The notes beneath the pieces were generated by a model that saw nothing but the letters and a program-made list of their open reading frames with translations, made no database searches and was not told where the DNA came from. A stretch of DNA of 64,000 bases, taken from assembly GCA_014338405.1 (NCBI GenBank), contig JTDE01000275.1, positions 107,415 to 171,414 of the forward strand, written 5' to 3'. This DNA is from Paragonimus skrjabini miyazakii (taxonomy: Eukaryota; Platyhelminthes; Trematoda; Plagiorchiida; Troglotrematidae). Shown piece after piece: positions 30,601 to 42,600 of the stretch. The position numbers were made by a program, and so were the translations under genes. Within the stretch, counting starts at the first letter, position 1. Every line of letters starts with the position of its first letter.

Positions 30601-33600
30601 CTTCCGGCAAATTTGGACGACTAAACGCATGCTATTTATACAACCATGTCTTCCAACTATAATATTTGTTCGTCTGATATTATCGTAATACAAAAAGCTT
30701 GCCTAACATCAAGGGTTAACGGTGTACACATTAGATTTTAATATAAGTTACTATTATCAGTGATTTTGTTGTGACTTTGGTGTGTAGAAACTGTGCACTC
30801 CCGTGCATTGTGGGTGATATGAAATACTATTATATTCCCTTTAATTTGTATACACATTCAAAATTAATTCTACTTTTGCTAAAAAGTTAAATACTGGAGA
30901 TGATTAGTTGTTTTCAACTGTTCCATTCTATTTCTGGCTTGAACTCGGGATCGTAAAATTCTCAGGTAGTATTCGACTAACTATATCGGATATCGATTTA
31001 CTTTTGTAAACTTGACGTTCTTTCACTAATCGTTTGTAAATACACTAAACAAATTTTATACTAAACTAATTGTTCACAGAGATACTGTTGAGTTCCGGGT
31101 CACGCAAAGAATGCTTCCAGCCTCAAGATTGGAATGTGCACAACAAACTTTACAAATACATCTGGATGATATGTTTCAAAATGTGAAACTTAAATCACAG
31201 CTGACTGGCGTCTCCCAATTCACTGCAAGCCCTTCCTCAGTCGATCCCAAAATCTCAGAATTCCAAGTATGGGTTGTTTACTGTTCCATTTCGAGAATAA
31301 TTCGCCGATTTTTATAAAATTACTGGCGTTTGTTTTCTCCATGACTTGATCACATTAGGAGCATGATATTTGTTTGGTTACCTGGAATTTAACTTCAACT
31401 CACTCATCTTCTGCTGAATTCACTAACTAGTTTGCAACTCATATTCACAAATGCAAACCATGATTTAGGTCAGACATCAGTGACAACTGACTGCAAGTTG
31501 TGTAGTCAAACGGGGGATTCAGACCGTGTTTTTTAAAACAAGAGCAATGGACTGGTTTCTTTTTCATTGTTGCTCATTAGTTATATTAGAAGAACGTGTA
31601 ACGAACAAGCTTATGTTTCGGTGATTCATCATCAGGCTAAATACAACACACTTATATGGGTTAATCATGTGAGAATATATACCGTAATGAATCGAACGGA
31701 TTGTAATCAGTTTCAGAAAGTTCACGTCGATTGTACAAATTATTGGTGGTTGTTACGATAGCGATCTTGATTGCGTAATCTGTTCTTGCCGAACGTGGAC
31801 ATCTAGCCATGGAAGATTCAGTGTTTTGACGAAGCGCTTTTGAATACATAGTGGGGGAGAGCAAGCGGATGGCTATTGACCCGTTTTGGTTGTAATCCAT
31901 GAGCGTGATAGATAGGACGGAATGATTCATTGGGATCGATTGAGTGATTGGATTCCATTAGGTGCGCAGCGATAGAAGACAAGCAAGATTTGGCCAAGCC
32001 CCGAGTTAGCCACACCGGATGATGCTCCCGAATGCATTCAGACAAACGCCGTGTCATGCGGTCTACATAGCTCTTTCCACAGGAAAAAACGAAATGGTAT
32101 ACACAATAAGAGGCAGCGTGAACAGGCAATGTATCTTTCAACTGAGGGCGTAGAATCGGTGTGGAATTAAACTGAACACGCAGTTTCGCTGCAAAATAAG
32201 TCTTGCTTAAGACTATGCTAAGTTTGTTGCTTATACTGTCTGAGGTATTATCGCCTTTAAAAGATAATGGAGTATGAAGAGACTTTTTCTCTACAGTGTG
32301 CTGATTGTTCAACTTTGTGCTATTTGACATATGTCTGTGAATAAATTGTTCGGGATAACCATTTTCAACTAGTACTTTGAATATGAATTGTCTTTCATCT
32401 TCTAGAGTGACACTAGAGCATATTTTCTTAGCTCTGTCGATCATACATCGGATAGGATTAATTTTCTGTCTTAATGGTACAAAACTATAAAAGTTCGTAT
32501 ATTGTCCAGTCCACGTTAACTTACGGTGTACTTTTCTTTGTATCGTCCCGTCTGAGCGACGGGATGGGAAGACGTCTAAGAACGAAATACCTTCGGGTGA
32601 CTCAGGCTCCATGGTGTAATGATATGAACCGTTACAGTATTATTTGGGTCTTATTGTTTCGTCACTTACGCGAATAATATCATCTACATATCGTTTGTAA
32701 AGAGTGAATGAATTAATGGGGGTCATTAGCACACTACTTTCAACCTTTGCCACAAAGATATAAGCTGGTAATGGTCCTAATGGTGACCCAATTGCTACCC
32801 CGTTCTTTTGCCGATATAGTCTACCGGAAAATTAGAACTGAACATTATAGGTACAACGGTATAACAATCTTTTCAGTTCTTCTATCGGTAATTCCACGCT
32901 TATGGAGTTGTTCTCAAGATAATCACCTAGAAACTCAATCGTCTTCCTGAGCGGGATATTAGTGAATAGGGATGTTACATCAAGTGAGAATATTCTTTTT
33001 CCTGACATGTTTAGCTTCTTCAAAGTTTCAACGAATTCGAAAGAATCACTCAAACTGTGAACCGCTATCTGTCTCCTTACAGGCTCTAACATCCCAGCTA
33101 GCCATTTTGCAGTTGCATGATATGGGGAATTACTCATGTCTAAGATCGGTCGTAAAGGTATTCCACTTTTGTGAATCTTAGACAGGCCGTAAAGTCTAGA
33201 GATAACAGTACCCACTGGTCTGACTCTCGAAAACGCACTTGAATCGATAAGTCCCTTCTGTTTCAAACATCGCAACGATTTTGCTAAAGCCTTCTCTATA
33301 CCTATCGTTTTATCCCTCTCGTTGTCTATACTTATAAATTTCGTTGCATCTTCCAGCAACGAGTTCATTTCACTCAAGTAGTCAGTTTTATCGGGAATGA
33401 CAATTCCTGCGTGTTTATCAGGCTTGGATAGTTATATGGATAGTTATATTTGTCGACTGGGGTATGAACCGCCGTCCAGTTTTCCATAAGCCAGTTTTGT
33501 TGACCACTTCTTAATTAGCCTTCTGCTTACACACGATAGAATTGTCACTTTGGAATGTTCAGCTAGTTTTCGCTGTGGGTTACGATGTGATTACATAGCC

Positions 33601-36600
33601 ACCTGGATAGAAAACGAACCCACTGCCTGTATACTGATGTTGCTTAGACTATGAATATAACTATTAATCCATTAAATACAAAGAATGTTTTGTAGAGTAC
33701 TAGAAAATAGCATAAGCAGCAACCATTAAGCTAAGTATGAAAACCCACGATAGATGATAGTTTTGCTTGTTTTTGTAGCTATCGTTCACATGAGGTGCCC
33801 AATGTAACTTGGGTCTAGTCCTGAAAATAGAGCAACTTGGCCTACAGCGCTCACTCCCGCGGATCCCACAGGAACGTTCTATATTAAGTATAATGTTATT
33901 GTTTGGACTAGCGGACTTCTACCGATGTGCATTCGCCGAATAACTGCTCATTTAGAGTGCATAGGATTAACTGGTGTTTCTATGCGTTCCTCAGTAAAAT
34001 TGGCGTATCATCAAGTCAACACTTCTTGAACATCCGCACGTGAGACGTTCATCGGTTTGTCTGACTCTATACAATTCTATCAAGCTATGCTAATCAATAC
34101 TCGCCGTCCGGTCTTGTGTGCGCATAAACCGTTGACTCATGCAGTTTGTCTGCCCTGGAACTGATAACAGTCCTTGTTTTGTGTAAACGCAATGGTTGAT
34201 TGTTTCTACTGTTGTTGCTATCCGCATGTCCTAATTATTCCAATGTTTTACGTCCGTGACTGAAGAGGGTAAACGAAATGTTACCATCTCGCGACGTATG
34301 CCTTCCATCGTTACTGGTGAACTGGATCAAGGGAACGCAATGCTTTAATATTCTATTAGGCTCGTTTCACCATAATGCAATTTCAGATTGATTGGGGGTA
34401 TATTAAATGATAGACTGGGAATTCACTACTTGACTTCATGTGCTGATGATTCAGTTGTAACCCTATATCTTACCGGGTAAACTGGAGGGATAACATTGCT
34501 CATTCATGTTCATGCCATCACTTGTTGGAACTAAACGGACGTAGTATAGAAATGTCCACTCAAATTACGGAACTTATGATTTCGTCTGAGTCATTTGGAG
34601 ATAACACGTAGAAGCACGTGGGAATAAATGAATAATAGTCTTCCTGTGTGTGACCCATGTTCCTTAAACTTCACTCAAACGATGTCAGCCTAAATTTTGT
34701 TAATAGTACCACCTGCGTACTCAATTTGTGCACGGCTGTTTGAGTGTGGAATTTCTCAGGTAAACAAGCTAGACTGTCAAATATGCTCGTTCAATCCTAG
34801 ACTTGTTCGTTATGAAGCTCTGTGGTCAGTTCACCCAGCGAACCTAAACAAATCGTTTAAGTAAATCGATGTCGCAGGCTAGTAGGGTGGATATTGTGCT
34901 GTAGACAACTTCAAAGCACGAGACCAATTGCTTGGTGATAGTCTGATCTTCTCTTGCTGCAGACTCGAAATTAAGATCGGATCATATGTGTATAGAATGG
35001 TTTTTAATAGGGAACCTCTCTAAGCAGACAACGCTGACTTACTAAATTTGCATTTTCACGCAGTGTTTCATACATATGACTTGTCAGATAATCAATCCTA
35101 TTCGAGCAGTACATGGCGGACATTTCAGTATATATATATAGTATATATTATATATTGTTTCTCTTCTTTACTATGATCACCTTGATAACTTTCAACTTAG
35201 TTTTCTGTAGAGCAATAATGAGAGTTAGCTTGTACAATCCTGCCTGCAGTAGTATCTTGATTACTAAACAAATCATCATTTGTATTTCAGGCAGGAGGCT
35301 TTTATTTTGGCCAGAATCAGACCATGACCTTCTCTATGACTGTGAATCCATCCATGCACTTCCTACATGGTTCAGCCACGTTGGATGCAACATTACTTGT
35401 TGAATTGCAATGTATGACTTACGAGCGTGTATTTCTACCACCTGTGATTGAAGCGGAAGGAAGGCCAGCACGATTTGTATCTACCGCAGTCGTACCTTTG
35501 GCTGATGCATCGGGTGAGTTTTCGTCAACATAAATTTTCTTCATCTCATAAGTTCCCAACATTTGAAGAGGGTTTGCTTTCACAGTCGATCAGATTTCTG
35601 GTTAAGAATATGCGAATAAGTCGTATATAAAGTCTAACAAGTATGACCTTTAACGGCTACCCAGTTACATATCGGAACACAATTTATAGCGAAGGTTTCA
35701 AAGTTACACACTTCAGTTGATTCATATCCTTGGCTTGGCAACGCACACTTTTGCGAGATTTCTTTCATACACGAACAGCTTTTCAACAACACAATAATAT
35801 TCGTATTAATTATTAGTGTCATAGTTAGCGGAAACAGTTGATGCGAACATGCCTCATCAACTTTCTGTTATTTGGCCATCTAAAAATCTGATACCGCCTT
35901 GATTATCACTAAATCGATAACACGACTTATAACATAACTTACAGCAGTTTCATGACAGGTTTGTACACACAAATACAGTTATGTGTTAACATACTGCATC
36001 GTTAGAACAAATTAACTTCCAGACATGGGCCACCAGACAATTAGCCACGTGTTTATCTTGAAGGATCGTCTGATACTTTCATCATTTAGGATAGACTGTC
36101 GTTGGTAAATTCCATTGTGACCGCCCAGTATTTTGTATAGAAACGGAAGTGACTGAGTTTGTCTTAGTAGACGTAAGATAACCTATTAACACAAATACGT
36201 GCCCTTCGATGTTACAATCATATTTATTCAATCGTGATCTGTTTCACATGAACGTTGTTTGTTTTATGGCTTTACAGTTGAATAGAATGTTCAAAAAATT
36301 GTCATCGCACAGCCTACTTCTAAAAATTATGTTTGGACTTTCGGCCCCTTTGTATAGTTTTATCGCTGATGATACAACAAAAATCTTCTACTGTAATGTG
36401 TATTAACATGGATTGAACAACCAACAATATCTTTGGTTGGTGACAGTGTTAACTGCCTAAAACATTTTGTATGAACAGTCATTATCCTAGATCAGCCACT
36501 GGACTGCAAGTTACACAGAAGGATTGGTGAGCAACTGAGCCAAACTGTGAGATTTGTGAGCTCCTCTTGTGGATTCAAGAACCAACGCTTAAGGGAAAGT

Positions 36601-39600
36601 GGTTAATGTCGTTAGCTGGAATGCATTTAGAGTTTGACTTTTTGTCGATCATGTCTCTTCTAAGGTAACCTTAAGCTGAGGACGACTGATATTTCATTGT
36701 GAGACGGTGCTAAGTGAACCCAACCACGTTAGCTCTGCAACCTGAACGTGAATGTTATCAACTGTATGCACACAAATCTATAGATTTATAAGCATATGAT
36801 TGAAATTATATCTTATTTAAGGGTGAGCATAAATATGCGAGTAGTGTGCCAAGCGTCCAACGTATGCCTTTTTAAATTTCGTTTTACTTACTTTGGGTTT
36901 TGGATTAAAGTAAACTATCCCTGTATCAATAACAAGTTTTATTTATCGATCTCATCATCGATTTTACTTTAGATTTCTTCAGTAACACTTTAAGAAAAAT
37001 ATACAATCTTTTTTAAAAGATATAAACACCTCGGTTTTAATTGAATGACTTAGCCACGGAATCTTAAATTCGTTCGTTTAATTAAACTATTCTCTTGACT
37101 CAACATCAAACAAGTGATAAGAATTATCTACTACTTTCTTCACTCTGTTTATGATGATGCATAATTATAATGTTTGGTTTGCGTTGGTCATTGTGGCACA
37201 CCATGTTTTAGCAGCAGTGCTTTCAATACTGCTTGTGTGTGACCGTAAGTGTAGTCACATAGGCTTGAGACCAACGTAGACAAAACTGCACATTGTGTGC
37301 ATTAGCTTCTATCCGTAGGATTTTTGAAGTTGATTATTAACGTCCACCAATCAGCCCGTATGAAAATTTCCAGGAAATTACCTAAATAAACGGGCTGATA
37401 GTGTGAGGCTCAGAAGAGTTATTTGTTTCACTGTGTTCAACTCGGTAGATGACGATTTCTCCCAGAAAATATCATTACAGTGAGACATTCTGGCAATATC
37501 TTTAAATTCCTCGAAGTGATTATCGCGCTTTTTTGGTTGATCTACTTGCTACTCTCCCGCTGCCAATTTAGGTTGCTTTGAAGATCTTGGATTGACAAGC
37601 ACGCTGAAAATTCAGGATTGTCAGCTGAGTTCTTTTGGATTTGCGGATCCGAAAAATCGCGTTCACAACATTCGTTTTAACTCGGCTCAAGGATGGAAAC
37701 CCCCAGTTCGTGGTGGACGTTTTGTGAATTTTCGATATGCAACCATATTGTTCGGAAGCCTGACCAATATAAACAGAATTGATGTAAGAATGCTCAGCGT
37801 GTCAAACAAAGTTCTCAAGTTGGATGTTTATGGAACCACTGATGGGCGTGGATACTTCTTTCATGAAAGTGTAAGTGAACGTTTGTTTAATAAAACACAC
37901 TCAAAAAATATAACAATGGCTTTTTTCAGCAGTTATCATCTGCAAAGCCTACCACGGTATGTCCCAGTCACTTCAACTTTTGGCATCTAGACAAAGTAAC
38001 CAGACAGTTGAAGGAGGTGTATCCATCAGCCACGGTGTAAACACAAGTTCAGCATCGCAATTGAGAAAATGCTGAAATATACCAGCTCTAACAAAAGCGA
38101 AGCTCAAGTAAAATGCATCTTCCAAAGAGCCTATGGAAAGATTGTGCAGATTTGATGTTTCCAAACAGTTGTGAATGGTATTCAAGTTGTGTGGACTAGA
38201 TTTCCCTGTCACCCATTCATAATCAAGATAATGAAAACCATCAGCAATCAAAATCGACGGGGCTAATCATTTCTACCTAGGGAAAAATCCTAGTTTCAGT
38301 TCCATAGACTAGAGTTAACAGGACAGTTACACTACCTCTTTTTTGAGAGATTAGAAAATCTGCGCACTACTCACAAGTGAGAGGAGTTTGTACTTGATAG
38401 TTCAATCGTGCCCAATTTTAGATCAGTGGCACAGTGCCCAACACGAGTGCGTAGCTCAAACGACGACTTCTGACAAGAGCAATACTGGAATACAGTAACT
38501 TTTCAGAAGAGTCCAAGAATTTCTGCGACTTCAAAGTCTACAATCAATCATGAGTGACGTTCGAATCATCGCAACTAAAATTTCCTTCAAATCCACAATA
38601 TCGTCAATAATTCGCCATATTTTTTAAGTCATTCCTATGAATTTTGTGACTCAACTTCAAGAAACAAGCCACGATATCAAAAGCAGACCTTTGAACAACA
38701 GTCGAGATCGTGGACTGGAGTAAATGTGACCTAGAGTGAAAGCGTCAATAGTTGAGTCTGCTGAATGAAGTGAATTGGTAAATCTAATCGAAAACGCTGG
38801 GGGTCGAGAAAAAACGTTTAATACAAGTCAGTTAATGGTCATTCCCATAGTGAAACAGAATTTGAACGAGCATTACGTTTTCATTTGGCTGTTTATCATT
38901 TATATGAAACAGATGCATAAATATCATATACTTAGTCGAAACATACTTGAGGTCAAATGTTGCTTTATAATCTCAAATTAACCAAACCGCCGACTTCTTA
39001 CAATTTTTTTCAAATTTATAAGGTTTTTTCTTTACACAGTTGGAGAACATTTTGAAAAATACATGTATGTCTAATACGGACTTTTTTGTGTAAATGATTT
39101 TATTGAAAACAAGGATGTTCAACGGTAAGTAGCAGGTTAATTTGGGTTCATAAAAATAAAAAACTATGCACAATCGATAAATGAATTGAGAATGACACAA
39201 CGTTACGAGGAGTGTCGTTATCGAAATTTCGATAACAACACCCCTGAGGAAAGCCACCCGAGGTGGTTGAAACGTAGAGTATTACAACTTGCTTATAACG
39301 TTGTGTTGTTCTCAATCCATTTATCAATAATAGGTCAAACACGACGCACAAACTGTTTGACTTCATTCGTATCAAATTTGGTGCGGATATCTTACATCAT
39401 GCATACTTGGTCACAACTGTTACGTCGAGGCTTATGAGTGAATTTGTGAAAGCCATGGAAAACAGCTATATCTGCATTCTAGATATATTACCGGAGATAA
39501 GTAATGACGTTAACTGTTTGCAGGCTAAATGAAAAATGTGGGATACAATAATTCAATTCATCAATTTTGTCTCATTCTTAGTGTAAATACCGCCAACGCA

Positions 39601-42600
39601 GTTGTGTTCAGCTAAATTACAAACAATTTCTGTGTGATTCCTCTGCGTGCTTTTAGAGCTAATAACGTCCCGAGTTAACCGCGATGTGTTCCGAGTAATG
39701 TAATTTAACCAATCTGCAACAGATATTTTGTGGATTTTGTGACTAACACGATTTCCCTCATTTACAGGTATCGGTGAAATATTCCACTAGTGACACAGGT
39801 ATGGTGATGTTGGTTGGAGCATTGAATGCACATGGAATACGCCTAGTAGTGGCACAGCTGGAGAAAGAGAATGATGAAACTGAATTTGTGATTGACTTGT
39901 GGGGCTGTCTGAAGAGTACAAGCATCAGAACCTTTGGTGAGTTGATCCAGTTCGGTTTGGCAGTTTTGTCTAGGTTAACATGATTTCTAAATGTTTGTTT
40001 AATATCGGGAACTTTCGACTAGAAAGAGAAATACTGTGTATGGGAATTCCATTTCCTAACCGTAATAACGAGATTACATTAAATAAAACGATTGCTTTCC
40101 TCCGAGCAGTTGAACAAGCATTAAAAATAGTTAGTTTGACTATAAACACTGCACTATGCACAATTGATAAAAGCTGAATAATACTGTTTACTGCTGCCCA
40201 ACATCTGAATATCAAATTACAATTTGATTATTAACAACTGGAAGCGGTTTCTTTGGGGTACCTGTTCTGTTAGTATACTGTGTCCCGAGATTATCGAACG
40301 TCCTGATTAATATTTATGCGCACTTATGTATAACGCACGTATTTTATGCTGGCATTTACTTCATATTTATTGATGCTATGCATAAGCCATTCATATAAAA
40401 CTACAAGCTTTTTGTAGATTGTGTGATAAAAATTTCATCAGTAGTCTTTGGAAGAAAAAGTACCACAATGCTACATAGCAATTTACACGTGATGCCATAT
40501 ACATTTACCATATATATTAACCTTCATCTCGTAGAGTTAGGAAGTATTAGAAGTAGCATACAAAGTTGTTCAAAACTAGAAACCATCTGAAGCATTCACA
40601 AAATGCACGTAATAACCAATCTTATGAGACCTTGCAGGGGACATTTTAACAAAATAAAATAAAATGATTCCCATATATGTGAAGCAAGCCATACGTATTA
40701 AATGAATTGGACTAACAGGACATTTTCAGAATGACTACAATCGGTTTCAATTGAAATGCTTAATCATATTATTTGTACAGTACAAATAGCTGTATATACC
40801 GAGCTACAGTGGAAAACCGAAATATATTTAGAGAAGTTCAGACAAAAACAGTGTTTTTCGTCGGATAAAATTTCGAGAGTACAATTTCCACAAGTTGCAA
40901 AATGGTAAGAAACAGTGAAGGGAAATGTCGTGATATTTTCTAAAAGAGGCTAACGAATGATTTGATTGCCCTTAATGGCGAAGCAGGGCGCACGACCGAT
41001 GGACATAACGCTCACTGTAGTGAAACTCATCCAGGGATAAATGGGCTAATTATGAGATGCGAACTAGGGAGACTTCAAGCGCCGGGTATCAAAATACGGT
41101 TTTCTGATTTTGGTTAAGACAACACTGTCACGACATTAGAACGCCATATTTTTACTCACAGTAATCCCTAGTTACTTAACAAAAAGAAGTTGACGTAGGT
41201 ATTCATTAGTTACTTGAACAAACAACTAGTCGTTGAAAAACTGGCCATGCAGATTGCATTGAGTAAAGCATTCAAATCTGACACTGCATTATCTGCATAT
41301 TTAATGAGTAGTGTGCGTGTTAGTTCGCATAAATACCGTAAAGTTTGAGAACGAGAAGTAGGAAAGGCTCAGATCGTAAAGAATATAAACGTTCGTAATT
41401 TGTGATGACGAGACCTGGTAACAATATTAGGAAAACTGACTATGATGCGTAAGATGATCGCGTGAACAATTGACAACTGAGAAATGATCGTCAGCTTCAC
41501 TGAAGATATGAGGTAAAGTTTGTTTGCCAATATTACTAACAGCAGCGGGTAAATCTAAAAAACGATGCAAAAACCTTTAGTTTTATCATCAGATAATGAT
41601 AAAATAAATTATTTGGCAACTACAAACAAATTGATTACAGTCTTCTTTGTTTACCTGAGAGCTCATTTTAGAGACAAATCTTTCTTCAGTAGTCACCAGC
41701 GCTGAAAACGAACAGAAAAGTCAGGACAGACGCAACACGCGCCATCCCCAACAGCCAGTTATGCTGCGGTTTATGAAGCACTGAATGACTAACTCAGCAT
41801 GGTATACATTAAGTAAAACATGTTTGTGGAAGTAGTCACAAATGTGCTGTAAATGCATCATAAACTCAGAATCCCTGCAAATATAAATACATTTCTGTGC
41901 AACTCTCTTGCAGAACGACTCTAGAAAATCCGTCATCAAAATTTTTTTGCAGCTATTCTGTCAATTGGCGAAAGTAGAGTAATTTAGGAGCTAATTTTGT
42001 GTTTTTCATGTTGATTTTTGTACGGAATAAACTAAGTTAAGGTGTTTTTTATTTGAAATCCATCTTTTGCAGTCGTAACACATAAGTAGTCCTTACATAA
42101 TTTTCTATTGCGAATGAAATTATTAACTGACCTCTACTTTGTCTCCGTTTACACGACAGATCCCTGTGCGATAGTTCCATTTGGATTTGGTGCGAAAGAT
42201 GGATTTCTTCCAACTCCGTTTGTTGTGGAACACCGAGTATTCCTCTATGCGGCACCAAACCTATTCTTTTGTGACATCACAGTAGATCCGCTGATTAACT
42301 TTGGATATCGCAAACGATGTTATCATACGACAGACAACTCTCCAATTAAATGGCGCGGTGAGAATAAACGTTTTTCTTATTACAAAATATAATGTAAAAT
42401 GTTGGACAATTCTGTCACTGTGCACTATCCTTTGGGCTGTAGTTAGACACAAGAAGGATGATATGCGTTATCCGAAGTTATGGTTAAGTTTGACACAAGA
42501 TTACTATCTTGGCTGAACGACAAAACATAAACCTGGTTTTGTTCTTATCAGGATTATTTCGGTACACCACCCAGTCTTTTTTTACCGACAATTGTGTGCA

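Larger units (their letters stand above)
28109..31079 (+). other. Intron with PLE fragment and N gap
   Basis: This 3-kb intron contains PLE-derived sequence at 29520-30116 and a second N run at 30117-30216. The remainder shows nothing recognisable. Confidence 0.55.
31267..35290 (+). other. Intron hosting PLE B and a LINE remnant
   Basis: This 4-kb phase-0 intron is occupied by a minus-strand PLE (about 31660-33440) and a plus-strand LINE remnant (about 34380-35030). A short AT-dinucleotide stretch lies near 35132-35156. Confidence 0.6.
37957..39767 (+). other. Intron carrying a PLE terminus with hammerhead-like motif
   Basis: This 1.8-kb intron has its main content at 39165-39400: an inverted PLE-like terminal repeat around a palindrome, with a candidate hammerhead ribozyme. 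The antisense open frame at 37973-38251 has no recognisable domain. Confidence 0.55.

Noticed and set aside
31595..31645. Minus-strand CTGATGA ... CCGAAAC downstream of PLE B
   Set aside because: The intervening bases do not form a stem at the required position, so the hammerhead topology fails.
37973..38251. 92-codon minus-strand open frame just after the microexon
   Set aside because: No recognised domain and antisense to the host gene; most simply chance.
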